Below, piece after piece: positions 9,370-18,220 of a DNA stretch of 64,000 bases. The position numbers were made by a program, and so were the translations under genes. The DNA comes from Psychroserpens jangbogonensis (GTDB taxonomy: Bacteria > Bacteroidota > Bacteroidia > Flavobacteriales > Flavobacteriaceae): positions 62,001 to 126,000 of the forward strand of contig NZ_JSWG01000004.1 in assembly GCF_000797465.1 (NCBI RefSeq), read 5' to 3'. How positions within the stretch are numbered: position 1 is the stretch's first letter; each line of letters starts with the position of its first letter. A model generated the notes under the pieces. That model was not told the origin of the DNA. It worked only from the letters and a program-made list of their open reading frames with translations, and searched no databases.

Positions 9370-9416
9370 TTCAAGATTTAAAAAAGCAGAGAAACACTTA
9401 CTTGGAGCTTTTATTT

Positions 9417-9866
9417 TCACATCCTTTTGATGACATGTGTCACAATTCCCCAAATTTGAAAATCATTATTTTCTGTCACTAAAATAGGATCATAAACTGG
9501 GTTTTCGGGTTGTAGATATACACCTTCAGGAGTGACTTTTAAACGCTTCACAGTAAACTCTCCATCAATAAAACACACCGCAATTTGTTTGTGTTGTGGA
9601 CTGATACTTTTATCAACTACCAGCAAATCACCATCATCTAACCCAGCTCCAATCATTGACTGTCCGCTAACTTTGGCGTAAAAAGTTGTGTCTTTATTTC
9701 TTACTAGCGTTTTGTCGAGGCTAATTTTAGACTCAGCATAATCATTTGCAGGAGATGGGAGTCCAGCCGAAATACCTGTTTGAGCTAATGCCACTTCTAA
9801 AGGATTACTAGTGTCTGGAGTATAAAACTCAAGAGCATTTTTTGGAGTTAAGAATTTTAAAGACAT
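9417..9866 (-). CDS. umuD: UmuD-like S24 peptidase (translesion polymerase accessory)
   Basis: A 149-residue S24 serine peptidase. It carries the UmuD pattern: a cleavage site Ala34-Gly35 in SAGLPSPANDY, catalytic Ser70 in SGQSM and Lys107 in GEFTVKRL, plus DDGDLLVVD (77-85); E. coli UmuD has the same motifs at similar spacing. In the known system RecA filaments stimulate self-cleavage, and the product joins a Y-family polymerase. Here umuD lies beside, and in opposite direction to, a Y-family polymerase/DnaE operon, with the XRE-S24 regulator in between. An inverted repeat upstream (9880-9895) may be its operator. Confident in family; partner polymerase is inferred. Confidence 0.92.
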   Translation of the reverse strand: MSLKFLTPKNALEFYTPDTSNPLEVALAQTGISAGLPSPANDYAESKISLDKTLVRNKDTTFYAKVSGQSMIGAGLDDGDLLVVDKSISPQHKQIAVCFIDGEFTVKRLKVTPEGVYLQPENPVYDPILVTENNDFQIWGIVTHVIKRM

Positions 9867-9879
9867 AGTATTTGGAGGC

Positions 9880-9895
9880 TTATAGTTCTCTATAA
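9880..9895. promoter_or_regulatory. Candidate operator upstream of umuD
   Basis: A perfect inverted repeat TTATAG-TTCT-CTATAA lies 14 bases before the umuD ATG, in the 58-base gap to the XRE-S24 gene. A binding protein is not known; the neighbouring repressor is one candidate. Confidence 0.35.
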
Positions 9896-9924
9896 ATTTA
9901 GATTATTTTTTTAAAACAGAAACA

Positions 9925-10698
9925 TTATCTCAACGTTTTTTCGAGCGCTTTTAATTCAATACCTAAACCGCTAAACATATTGATGATGCTACTAATTTTT
10001 AATTCTTCTTCACTATATTCTTGAGTATTAATACTACAAGTAAATTCCCATAATTCTAGAACCTCATTAATAGGAACTTTGTAAGGGTTATATGTTTTGT
10101 TGTCTGAAATTAACGTCAAAGTACCATCAATTGCAATATCGTTGTTTACCCTTTTATAAACCATACCATCATTTAGGGTTACTAAAATGTATGTTTTTCC
10201 TGATTTGATTTCGTTTCTGTTTTCAATAAAACGACCAATAACAAAAGCGCCATCTTTCATAGGTAGCATTGAATCTCCTTTAATAGGAAAGGCTCTGTGT
10301 TTTCCTGTTGGTAAAAAAGGTAACTTTATTTTTTGGAGTTGTTCAATATATTCAGGATCATCATAACCAGATAGGTAACCAGCTGAAGCCTTGATTGGAA
10401 CCACTTCAATTAAATTTTCATTATCATTATCTACAGTTATAGGAAATAATACACGTTGGTTATTTAACTCAATAAATGAAACATCCTTGGCTTTAGTTAA
10501 ATCATTTCGCAAAATGATATCAATAGGAATCTTGAAATAATCTGACAGTTTTAATAATAATTCGATAGTAGGTGCCGAACGACTTTCTTCATAAGAACCT
10601 ATACGAGAGCGCGTAATACCTAACTCTTCAGATAAACCTTCTTGAGACAAATTTTTTAAGCGTCTTAAGTGTTTAATATTTTTTGCTATAAAACTCAT
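9925..10698 (-). CDS. XRE-family regulator with LexA-like S24 self-cleavage domain
   Basis: With the ATG at 10698 the product has 257 residues; a 10-residue longer form from 10728 is possible, but its extra codons overlap the apparent promoter. An XRE/Cro helix-turn-helix (about 5-60; NLSQEGLSEELGITRSRIGSYE) is joined to a LexA/S24 peptidase domain with cleavage pair Ala106-Gly107 (KASAGY), Ser143 (KGDSM) and Lys182 (VYKRV). All parts needed for RecA-induced self-cleavage are present, so it looks like a damage-inducible repressor. It is divergent from polY with only 52 bases between them and probably controls that operon and itself through the shared inverted repeat. Confidence 0.88.
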   Translation of the reverse strand: MSFIAKNIKHLRRLKNLSQEGLSEELGITRSRIGSYEESRSAPTIELLLKLSDYFKIPIDIILRNDLTKAKDVSFIELNNQRVLFPITVDNDNENLIEVVPIKASAGYLSGYDDPEYIEQLQKIKLPFLPTGKHRAFPIKGDSMLPMKDGAFVIGRFIENRNEIKSGKTYILVTLNDGMVYKRVNNDIAIDGTLTLISDNKTYNPYKVPINEVLELWEFTCSINTQEYSEEELKISSIINMFSGLGIELKALEKTLR

Positions 10699-10702
10699 AT
10701 TA

Positions 10703-10746
10703 CTACAAATGTAAGCAATTAATACCACAATATGTAGCTAATTTTG
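10703..10746. promoter_or_regulatory. Overlapping divergent promoters and operator between XRE-S24 and polY
   Basis: An inverted repeat CTACA (10703-10707) / TGTAG (10733-10737), extended by GT/AC inside each arm, spans the gap. On the plus strand TAATTTTG (10739-10746) matches TAnnTTTG four bases before the polY ATG. On the minus strand TACATTTG (10706-10713) matches it about seven bases before the XRE-S24 ATG. One dimer bound to the repeat would cover both minus-7 boxes. Confidence 0.5.
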
Positions 10747-10750
10747 TCAT

Positions 10751-11965
10751 ATGCGAAATAGTATTTTACATTTTGATTTAGACACCTTCTTTGTGTCTTG
10801 TGAACGTCTTATTGACAGCAGGTTACAAAACAGGCCCTTGCTTGTTGGTGGCACTGGAGATAGAGGTGTAGTTGCTGCGTGTAGTTACGAAACAAGAACA
10901 TTTGGTGTGCATTCTGGTATGTCAATGAAAGTTGCTAGAAGGCTATGTCCAGAGGCTGTTGTTATAAAAGGTAATTCAGGTATATATTCAAAATATTCGC
11001 ATTTAGTAACAGATATCGTTAAAGAGAATGTTCCTGTTTTTGAAAAAGCTAGTGTTGATGAATTTTACGCAGATCTTACAGGAATGGATAAATTTCACGG
11101 TTGCTATAAATATGCGTCAGAGTTAAGGCAAAAAATCATAAACGAAAGTGGTTTGCCGATTTCCTTCGGTTTATCTGAAAATAAAATTGTGTCTAAAGTA
11201 GCTACAGGAGAAGCAAAACCTAATAATCAATTAAAGATTGATTCAGGATATGAAAAATCGTTTTTAGCACCTTTATCTATTCGGAAAATCCCTTCCGTAG
11301 GAGTAAAAACATATCAAATACTAAGAAATCTAGGTGTTGATAAGGTTAGTGTTGTTCAGCAAATGCCATTAGATATGATGATAAGTGCTTTGGGAGCCAA
11401 CGGAAGAACAATATGGAAAAGAGCTAATGGTATTGACAATCCTCCATTAATACCATATCATGAACGAAAATCTATATCTACAGAACGAACCTTTACTAAG
11501 GATACCATTAATATGAAGCAGCTAAGAACTACCATTTTTGCAATGGCAGAAAATTTGGCGTTTCAGCTTAGAAGAGGTAATAAACTAGCCAGTACCATAA
11601 GTGTAAAAATCAGGTATTCAGATTTTAATACCTATAGCAAACAGATTAAAATTCCATACACAAGTGCAGACCATATCATTATACCAAAAGCGTTAGAATT
11701 ATTTGAAAAACTACACCAAAGGCGTTTATTAATTCGCTTGGTTGGTGTGAAAATCAATGATATTGTTAGCGGTAATTACCAAATACATCTCTTTGATGAT
11801 ACCGAAGACATGATAAATCTCTATAATGCTATGGACACGATAAGAGATCGATATGGAGAGTTAAGTATTATGAGAGCGTCTTCAATGGGAGCAAAGACGA
11901 TTGGAAGATTTCAAAATCCGTTTAATGGCGAACCACCAGTTTTATTGGCACATAGAAAACAATAA
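10751..11965 (+). CDS. Y-family translesion DNA polymerase (DinB/UmuC type)
   Basis: A 404-residue lesion-bypass polymerase. The palm carries Asp9 (HFDLD) and Asp103-Glu104 (SVDEFYADL), the three metal-binding acidic residues, so it should be active, unlike ImuB proteins that have lost them. The steric-gate region is LDTFFVSCE (10-18). Finger, thumb and little-finger domains follow (little finger from about residue 240, KSISTERTF). Its stop and the next ATG overlap as TAATG, implying coupled translation with the DnaE-type polymerase. UmuD-like protein and LexA-like regulator lie divergently next to it. Whether it is better called polymerase IV or V is not certain. Confidence 0.92.
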   Translation: MRNSILHFDLDTFFVSCERLIDSRLQNRPLLVGGTGDRGVVAACSYETRTFGVHSGMSMKVARRLCPEAVVIKGNSGIYSKYSHLVTDIVKENVPVFEKASVDEFYADLTGMDKFHGCYKYASELRQKIINESGLPISFGLSENKIVSKVATGEAKPNNQLKIDSGYEKSFLAPLSIRKIPSVGVKTYQILRNLGVDKVSVVQQMPLDMMISALGANGRTIWKRANGIDNPPLIPYHERKSISTERTFTKDTINMKQLRTTIFAMAENLAFQLRRGNKLASTISVKIRYSDFNTYSKQIKIPYTSADHIIIPKALELFEKLHQRRLLIRLVGVKINDIVSGNYQIHLFDDTEDMINLYNAMDTIRDRYGELSIMRASSMGAKTIGRFQNPFNGEPPVLLAHRKQ

Positions 11966-14922
11966 TGTATCTCAATTGTCATACATATTATTCCTTGCGA
12001 TATGGTACTTTTTCTGAAGTTCAACTTTTAGAGCTTGCCAAAGAACACGATATAGATACCTTGGTTTTAACAGACATCAATAATACATCTGCCTGTTTAA
12101 ATTTTGTTCGGAAAGCAAAAGCGTATGATATTAAACCCGTAATTGGTATAGATTTTAGAAATAATGCCAAGCAGAATTTTATCGGGATTGCTAAAAACAA
12201 CGAAGGATTTAAAGCGTTAAATACCTTTTTGTCTTACCATTCTGAAAACCGGATCAATATACCAGATGTAGCTCCAAAATTTGAAAACTGCTACATTGTT
12301 TATCCATTTGAAAGAGCCTTAGAACTTGAGATTGAAGTCTACAAGGACAATGAATATATTGGTGTTTCTGTTGAAGAATTAAGGAAACTTCCGTTTTCAA
12401 GATTACATCGTTTTAAAGATAAGTTGGTTGTCTTGCAAACCGTAACCATTAGAACCAAAAAAGACTTCAATGCACACAGACTTTTACGTGCTATAGATAA
12501 TAACACTTTATTAAGTAAGCTAGAAAAATCTCAAGAATGTAGGCTTACAGATAGTATGCTATCTGCAGAAACACTAAAAAAAGCCTTTAACGATTTTCCT
12601 CATATCATAACCAATACCAAAAACCTATTAGACCGTTGTAGTATTAGTTTTGGGTTTGGTGATAAACGGATTTCACAAAATCTAAAGTGCTATACCAATT
12701 CACCTGAAGAAGATTTTGAACTCTTAGAATTGTTGTGTTCCCAAGGGTTGAAAAAACGATATTCAAATCCGAATAAAACGGTTTTACAACGGTTAAAAGT
12801 AGAATTAGATACAATTAAATCGATGACCTTTGTATCGTTTTTTTTAATTAATCACGATATCGTTTCTTATGCAAAAAGCCAAGGCTATTTTCATGTCGGA
12901 AGAGGTAGTGGAGCGAATAGTATTGTGGCTTATATTATTGGAATTACAGATGTAGACCCAATAGAATTAGATTTATATTTTGAACGATTTATTAATCCGT
13001 TTAGAGCATCACCTCCAGATTTCGATATTGATTTTTCTTGGAAAGACAGAGATGATGTAACCGCTTATATTTTCAGAAGATTTAAGCACACCGCTTTACT
13101 AGCAACTTATAATACCTTCAAATATAGAGCTGTTGTTAGAGAGTTAGGTAAGGTTTTCGGATTGCCGAAAGAAGAAATAGATAAATTAAGCAAAGGACAT
13201 TTTCAAATTTCAAGCTTAGATGATATTTCTAAACTCGTCTTAAAGTATGGTAAACTCATAGAAGGTTTCCCCAATTACTTGAGTGTACATTCTGCTGGTA
13301 TTCTAATTTTAGATCAACCAGTACATTATTATTCAGCAACAAATATGCCACCTAAAGGATTTTCTACGGTTCAATTTGATATGATTATTGCTGAAGACGT
13401 AGGTGTCTTCAAATTTGATATTTTAGGGCAAAGAGGGCTTGCCAAAATCAAAGATGCTCTCAAGATTATTAAGGAAAACAGACCAGAAGTTCCTCCAATT
13501 GATATTACTAATGTTGAGGCTTTTAAAAAAGACAAACACATAAATAAGCTTTTAAAAACAGGAGGCGCAATTGGTGCTTATTATGTAGAGTCTCCTGCAA
13601 TGCGAGGTTTAATGACCCAATTACAAACTCAAGATTATCTGGGTTTGGTCGCTGCAAGTTCTATCATAAGACCTGGTGTGTCTGGTTCTGGAATGAAGGA
13701 TGAGTTTATAAAACGTCATCGACAACCTGAGAGACGAAAAAATGCCCATCCAATTTTGTTGAAAATTATGCCAGAAACTTATGGTGTTATGGTGTATCAA
13801 GAAGATGTGCTTAAAGTCGCTAATCAGTTTGCAGATTTAACACTAGGAGAAGCAGATGTGCTCAGAAGAGGAATGAGTGGAAAGTTTCGTTCAAGAGAAG
13901 AGTTTGTAGCTGTTGAACAAAAATTCATAGACAATTGTAGACATAAAGGATTTAGTGATGATTTGATCTTTGAAGTATGGAATCAAATTAAAAGTTTTGC
14001 AGGTTATGCTTTTGCTAAAGGGCATTCAGCATCTTACGCAGTAGAAAGTTACCAAAGTTTATTTCTGAAGTGTTACTATCCACTTGAATTTATGACTGCA
14101 GTATTAAATAATGGAGGCGGTTTTTATAGCGCAGAGCACTATTTACATGAAGCCAAAATGCAAGGTGCAAATATATGTTTGCCTTGTATTAATAATAGTG
14201 ATCATCCCAATAGATTAATAGATACTTCTATTTATTTGGGCTTTGGGTATTTAAGACAACTAGAACGATTTACAATTCAAAGGTTGCTCACAGAAAGACA
14301 ACTACATGGCAGCTATTTGTCTTTAGATGACTTTATTGATAGAGTTGTTATTAGTATAGAGCAGCTAACCATTTTAATTAGAATTGATGCGTTTAGATTT
14401 ACCAAACAGCTTAAAACAGAATTGCTGTGGAAGGCCATTTTTAAGTTAAATGCTAATGGATTAAAAACTCAACAATCGAAATTATTTAAAATTGAACATA
14501 AGAAGTATAAATTACCGAAACTTAATTCTAATTGGGTGGAAGACGCTTATGACGAAATGGAACTTTTGGGCTTTCCGTTATGTCATTATTTTGAACTTGT
14601 AAATGAAGAAATGCAAGGTGGTATTCTCGCTTCCGAAATGAAGAACCATATCAATAAAAAAATCCTAATTTACGGAAGCTTAGTCATTACAAGATTTAAT
14701 AAAACGTATAAAGGGAAACTGATGAGGTTAAGTACATTTATTGACCAACGAGGCGATTACTTTGATGCCGTTCATTTTACAGATGTGGTAGACAAATATC
14801 CTATTCACGGATTAGGTGTGTATGCATGCTTCGGAAATATTACAGATCGATTCGATTTTTATAGTATGAGTGTTGTTTGGTCTAAGAAATTATCGATTGT
14901 AAAAGACCCCAGAAATAATTAG
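11965..14922 (+). CDS. Short DnaE-type DNA polymerase III alpha subunit (DnaE2/ImuC-like, error-prone candidate)
   Basis: At 985 residues it is shorter than replicative DnaE (about 1150). It has an N-terminal PHP domain (HTYYSLRYGT, then LTDINNTSA), and C-family polymerase catalytic residues Asp354 and Asp356 (PPDFDIDF) and Asp485 (FKFDILGQRG). The tandem HhH region and an OB-fold-like C-terminus (about 890-985) follow. Its start overlaps the stop of the Y-family polymerase by one base, so both are made together. The size, the partner and the linked umuD and SRAP genes indicate the error-prone DnaE2/ImuC role in damage-induced mutagenesis rather than chromosome replication. No imuA is seen. 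Confidence 0.88.
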   Translation: MYLNCHTYYSLRYGTFSEVQLLELAKEHDIDTLVLTDINNTSACLNFVRKAKAYDIKPVIGIDFRNNAKQNFIGIAKNNEGFKALNTFLSYHSENRINIPDVAPKFENCYIVYPFERALELEIEVYKDNEYIGVSVEELRKLPFSRLHRFKDKLVVLQTVTIRTKKDFNAHRLLRAIDNNTLLSKLEKSQECRLTDSMLSAETLKKAFNDFPHIITNTKNLLDRCSISFGFGDKRISQNLKCYTNSPEEDFELLELLCSQGLKKRYSNPNKTVLQRLKVELDTIKSMTFVSFFLINHDIVSYAKSQGYFHVGRGSGANSIVAYIIGITDVDPIELDLYFERFINPFRASPPDFDIDFSWKDRDDVTAYIFRRFKHTALLATYNTFKYRAVVRELGKVFGLPKEEIDKLSKGHFQISSLDDISKLVLKYGKLIEGFPNYLSVHSAGILILDQPVHYYSATNMPPKGFSTVQFDMIIAEDVGVFKFDILGQRGLAKIKDALKIIKENRPEVPPIDITNVEAFKKDKHINKLLKTGGAIGAYYVESPAMRGLMTQLQTQDYLGLVAASSIIRPGVSGSGMKDEFIKRHRQPERRKNAHPILLKIMPETYGVMVYQEDVLKVANQFADLTLGEADVLRRGMSGKFRSREEFVAVEQKFIDNCRHKGFSDDLIFEVWNQIKSFAGYAFAKGHSASYAVESYQSLFLKCYYPLEFMTAVLNNGGGFYSAEHYLHEAKMQGANICLPCINNSDHPNRLIDTSIYLGFGYLRQLERFTIQRLLTERQLHGSYLSLDDFIDRVVISIEQLTILIRIDAFRFTKQLKTELLWKAIFKLNANGLKTQQSKLFKIEHKKYKLPKLNSNWVEDAYDEMELLGFPLCHYFELVNEEMQGGILASEMKNHINKKILIYGSLVITRFNKTYKGKLMRLSTFIDQRGDYFDAVHFTDVVDKYPIHGLGVYACFGNITDRFDFYSMSVVWSKKLSIVKDPRNN

Positions 14923-14957
14923 TCCTTTTTCACTAATTTTATTACAAACCAATTGTC

Positions 14958-15695
14958 ATGTGTTTTCATACGAGTATAAGTCATCCAACAAGAAAAATAG
15001 AGCAACAATTAAAAGTAACGTTGAGTGATGATAAGTTTAGACCTTTATTTGATACACCAAACTATCATCTTAATGGGTTTTCTCATCCGAACATGCTATT
15101 GGTGCCACAAGAAAAATCAGAGATTCTTGCACCAGGAGTTTGGGGAATAGTACCAAGCCATAAACCTGTAGAAGACATTAAGCCTTACTATAAGGAAGCT
15201 GTAAAATATGGAGGAGGCTTAAATGCACGTTCTGAAAAGTTGTTTGATCATTTCATTTATAAGAACTCTATTTTTAATCAACGTTGTGTAATTCCGGTAT
15301 CTGGTTTTTTTGAACCTCATGATCAAAACAATAAAAAGTATCCTTTCTATTTTAAAAACAGTGATGAAAACCTCTTATGTTTAGCCGGAATTTACACCAA
15401 AATAGACAGCTACATAACCTTTACTATTTTAACTAAAAAAGCATCTCCTTTATTTGAAAGAGTTCATAATTTAAAAAGAAGACAACCTGTAATAATTAAT
15501 GATTCTGAATTGAATAATTGGCTGTCATCTGACTTAAATGAAAAGGATATTATGTCTATTATCAATAAAGACTATCCAGAATCTAATCTAGAAACGTATT
15601 CAATAAGTAAAGATTTATTTAGCCCAAAAGTAGATAGCAATATCAACACGATTATTGAGAAACAAGTATATAAAGAGTTAGAATTACAATTTTAA
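14958..15695 (+). CDS. SRAP-domain protein (YedK/HMCES type, abasic-site DNA crosslinking)
   Basis: A 245-residue SOS response-associated peptidase-family protein. Cys2, which becomes the N-terminal nucleophile after Met removal, is present (MCFHTS). Other conserved residues are Asn89, Arg91 and Glu93 (GLNARSE), Glu119 (GFFEP) and His170 (VHNLKRRQPVII; family members usually have RMP where this has RQP). Known members form a thiazolidine crosslink with abasic sites in single-stranded DNA and protect them. It follows the Y-family polymerase and DnaE genes by 35 bases and is probably in the same damage-response operon. Start fixed by the required Met-Cys. Confidence 0.92.
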   Translation: MCFHTSISHPTRKIEQQLKVTLSDDKFRPLFDTPNYHLNGFSHPNMLLVPQEKSEILAPGVWGIVPSHKPVEDIKPYYKEAVKYGGGLNARSEKLFDHFIYKNSIFNQRCVIPVSGFFEPHDQNNKKYPFYFKNSDENLLCLAGIYTKIDSYITFTILTKKASPLFERVHNLKRRQPVIINDSELNNWLSSDLNEKDIMSIINKDYPESNLETYSISKDLFSPKVDSNINTIIEKQVYKELELQF

Positions 15696-15696
15696 A

Positions 15697-15725
15697 AAAA
15701 ACCTGCAATGTAAATTGCAGGTTTT
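15697..15725. terminator. Bidirectional terminator between SRAP gene and tRNA-Ser
   Basis: A stem AAAACCTGCAAT/ATTGCAGGTTTT lies between two convergent units. The T-run is stronger on the minus strand, where it ends the tRNA-Ser transcript. Confidence 0.85.
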
Positions 15726-15731
15726 CCTTTG

Positions 15732-15819
15732 CAGAGAGGAAGGGATTCGAACCCTCGAAACGCTATTAACGTTTACACGCTTTCCAAGCGTGCGCCTTAA
15801 GCCACTCGGCCACCTCTCT
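15732..15819 (-). tRNA. tRNA-Ser (anticodon GGA)
   Basis: An 88-nt class II tRNA read on the minus strand. The acceptor stem AGAGAGG pairs with CCTCTCT, with discriminator G. The anticodon stem CACGC/GCGTG encloses TTGGAAA, giving GGA for TCC/TCT codons. A long variable arm and the T-loop GGTTCGAATCC are present; CCA is not encoded. Confidence 0.96.
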
Positions 15820-15884
15820 CTTTAATTTTGTGAATGCAAAGAACTATAAAATTTTTTAAAGCTTAAAATTTGATTTGAAATTTA

Positions 15885-16916
15885 TTAATTCATTTCACCA
15901 CGCAAAGACGTTTCAAAAATGGTTTTAAATGTTTTCATAGAAATGTTCTCTCCTAACATAAACATCAATTTGGTCAGTGCTGCTTCAGTTGTAATATCTT
16001 TCCCAGAAATTAGCCCGATTTGTTTCAGTTGAGAGCTGGTCTCATATTGTCCCATCATTACACTTCCGCCAGAGCATTGCGTTACATTTATAATTGGAAT
16101 CCCTCTTTTAATCGTTCGTTTCAAAAGGTCTATAAACCACTGTCTTGTGGTTGTATTACCAGCTCCATAAGTTTCTAAAACGACACCTTTTAAATCAGCA
16201 GTGTTTAGTATGCTTTCTAGTATTGGTTCAGAAATGCCAGGAAACAATTTTATCAATGCAATATTGGTGTTAAACGATTTGTGAACCACCAATTTTTTTC
16301 TAAGATTAGGTTTAAATAAAACATTTTCTGAAACATTTAAATGCACACCTGATTCTGCTAAATGTGGATAATTTAAAGATTCAAAGGCTTCAAAATGTTC
16401 AGCATTAATTTTCGTTGTTCGGTTACCTCTATACAGTTTATACTCAAAGTAAAGCCCGACTTCACGAATTACAGGTTTCCCGTTTTTTTGAAGCGACGCC
16501 ATTTGTATCGATGTGATTAGATTTTCTTTGGCATCTGTTCGTAAATCTCCAATAGGTAATTGTGATCCTGTAAAAATGATAGGCTTCGCTAGATTTTCAA
16601 ACATAAAACTTAATGCAGAAGCCGAATAGCTCATGGTGTCACTTCCGTGTAAAACCACAAAACCATCAAAATTTTGATACTCGTTTTCAATAATTTCTGC
16701 AATTTGAGTCCAGTAATTAGGATTCATATTACTTGAATCTATAGGGTCGTCAAAAGAGATGGTATTAATGTCACAATCCAGTAATTTCAATTCAGGAATG
16801 CGCTCAAGTAAGTTTTCAAAATCAAATGCTTTTAATGCTCCAGTGTCAGGATCTTTAATCATACCAATGGTACCTCCTGTATATATCAATAGAATGTTAG
16901 GTTGCGATTGTGACAT
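15885..16916 (-). CDS. ansA: Type I (cytoplasmic) L-asparaginase
   Basis: Hydrolyses asparagine to aspartate and ammonia. The 343 residues, with no signal peptide, fit the cytoplasmic AnsA type. The two threonine motifs are YTGGTIG (12-18, catalytic Thr16) and LHGSDTM (89-95, with Thr94 and Asp93 for the second active-site motif); Lys130 follows in RTDAKEN. The gene begins two bases after the tatD stop, so the pair forms an operon (tatD then ansA on the minus strand). Confidence 0.93.
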   Translation of the reverse strand: MSQSQPNILLIYTGGTIGMIKDPDTGALKAFDFENLLERIPELKLLDCDINTISFDDPIDSSNMNPNYWTQIAEIIENEYQNFDGFVVLHGSDTMSYSASALSFMFENLAKPIIFTGSQLPIGDLRTDAKENLITSIQMASLQKNGKPVIREVGLYFEYKLYRGNRTTKINAEHFEAFESLNYPHLAESGVHLNVSENVLFKPNLRKKLVVHKSFNTNIALIKLFPGISEPILESILNTADLKGVVLETYGAGNTTTRQWFIDLLKRTIKRGIPIINVTQCSGGSVMMGQYETSSQLKQIGLISGKDITTEAALTKLMFMLGENISMKTFKTIFETSLRGEMN

Positions 16917-16918
16917 GA

Positions 16919-17686
16919 TTAAATACTAAAAATTTCCTTTGAGTTTTGAGTTGTAATTTCGGCAATTTTTTCTTCGGAAATGGCATAGATCTCAGACAAT
17001 TTTTCTAAAACTTTTGTAACATAGGAACTTTCATTCCGTTTTCCTCGATATGGTTTAGGTGCGAGATAAGGTGAATCGGTTTCTAAAACAATATGTTTCA
17101 AATCTATTTCATTTAAAAACTGATCTATTTTTCCGTTTTTGAAGGTTGCAACACCACCAATTCCTAATTTCATATTATAAGAAATAGCTTTATGAGCTTG
17201 TTCTAAAGTACCTGTAAAACAATGAAAAATCCCGAAAAGATCATCTCCTTTTTCCGTTTCTAAAACCTCGAAAATTTCATCAAAAGCTTCTCTACAATGG
17301 ATAGCAATTGGTAATTTATACCGTTTAGCCAATTGTATTTGATGCTTAAATGCTTTCTTCTGAATGTCTAAAGTTGACGTGTCCCAATACAAATCAATAC
17401 CAATTTCACCTACAGCATAGAACTGACGTTTTGCAAGCATATCTTCAACATGTTGCAATTCATCTTTATAATTTTCTTTTACAGAAGTTGGATGTAAACC
17501 CATCATCAAAAACATACAATCTGGGTAATCAGACTCAAGTTGAAGCATTGCTTCAGTATGACTAGAATCTATAGCAGGTATAAAAAACCGAGTAACTTTA
17601 GCATCTAAAGCTCGCTGAATCATGTCTTTTCTGTCAACATCAAAAGCTTCGCTATATAAGTGTGTATGTGTATCTGTAATTTTCAT
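16919..17686 (-). CDS. tatD: TatD-family metal-dependent DNase
   Basis: A 255-residue TIM-barrel hydrolase. Metal ligands of the family are visible: His7 and His9 (DTHTH), Glu94 (GEIGID), His130 (AIHCRE), His155 (FHCFTG) and Asp204 (ETDSPYLAP). Family members are 3'-5' DNases or RNA/DNA quality-control nucleases; the exact substrate cannot be told from sequence (YcfH and YjjV relatives look alike). It is the first gene of the tatD-ansA pair. Confidence 0.93.
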   Translation of the reverse strand: MKITDTHTHLYSEAFDVDRKDMIQRALDAKVTRFFIPAIDSSHTEAMLQLESDYPDCMFLMMGLHPTSVKENYKDELQHVEDMLAKRQFYAVGEIGIDLYWDTSTLDIQKKAFKHQIQLAKRYKLPIAIHCREAFDEIFEVLETEKGDDLFGIFHCFTGTLEQAHKAISYNMKLGIGGVATFKNGKIDQFLNEIDLKHIVLETDSPYLAPKPYRGKRNESSYVTKVLEKLSEIYAISEEKIAEITTQNSKEIFSI

Positions 17687-17713
17687 GTTGCAAAAATAAA
17701 TGTTTTATAAGAC

Positions 17714-17721
17714 TATATTTG
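17714..17721 (+). promoter_or_regulatory. Candidate minus-7 box for the retropepsin-like gene
   Basis: TATATTTG matches TAnnTTTG and ends 16 bases before the ATG at 17738. A TTG at 17688-17690 could be the minus-33 element, at a slightly long spacing. Confidence 0.5.
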
Positions 17722-17737
17722 TAAAAAAGTAAATGTT

Positions 17738-18178
17738 ATGGAAAGCTTACAGGAATTCCTTTTAAATAAGGGCTATACTAAAATAAAGTTGCACTTAACA
17801 AAGACCAATCATTTTGAGATTATAGCAAAAATTAATGGTCAACGCGGCTTATTTATTTTAGATACAGGAGCTTCTAGTTCTTGTGTTGGTTTTGAGGCTA
17901 TAGATACTTTTAACCTTAAGGCAAAAGATAGCGATATCAAGGCGGCAGGAGCAGGAGCTACAGATATGTTAACTCAAATTTCTAAGAGTAATAAACTAAA
18001 GATAGGAAAATGGAAAGAAGATAAAGTTGCGCTTATCCTTTTTAATTTAACCCATGTAAATACTGCGTTAACCAATCATAATTCTAAACCTGTAGACGGA
18101 ATTATAGGAGCAGATGTTCTTAAAAAAGGAAAGGCTGTAATCGATTATGAAAAAAAGTATTTATATCTAAAGTTGTAA
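17738..18178 (+). CDS. Retropepsin-like (clan AA) aspartic protease family protein
   Basis: A 146-residue soluble protein with no signal peptide. The catalytic-type motif LDTGASSS (residues 41-48) and the later hydrophobic-hydrophobic-Gly motif DGIIGADVL (about 119-127) fit a single-domain retropepsin fold, which would work as a homodimer with one Asp42 from each subunit. Bacterial members of this group are poorly characterised and the substrate is unknown. The gene is upstream of, and in the same direction as, the NarL-type response regulator (42-base gap), so the two may be cotranscribed. Confidence 0.8.
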   Translation: MESLQEFLLNKGYTKIKLHLTKTNHFEIIAKINGQRGLFILDTGASSSCVGFEAIDTFNLKAKDSDIKAAGAGATDMLTQISKSNKLKIGKWKEDKVALILFNLTHVNTALTNHNSKPVDGIIGADVLKKGKAVIDYEKKYLYLKL

Positions 18179-18220
18179 GATTTTAATTATCTTTATAAAA
18201 ATCCCTCACACTAATAGCAA

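Noticed and set aside
9370-9416. Possible terminator between the LRR gene and umuD
   Set aside because: Only a weak AAAAGC/GCTTTT pairing with a loop of about 20 bases; not reported.
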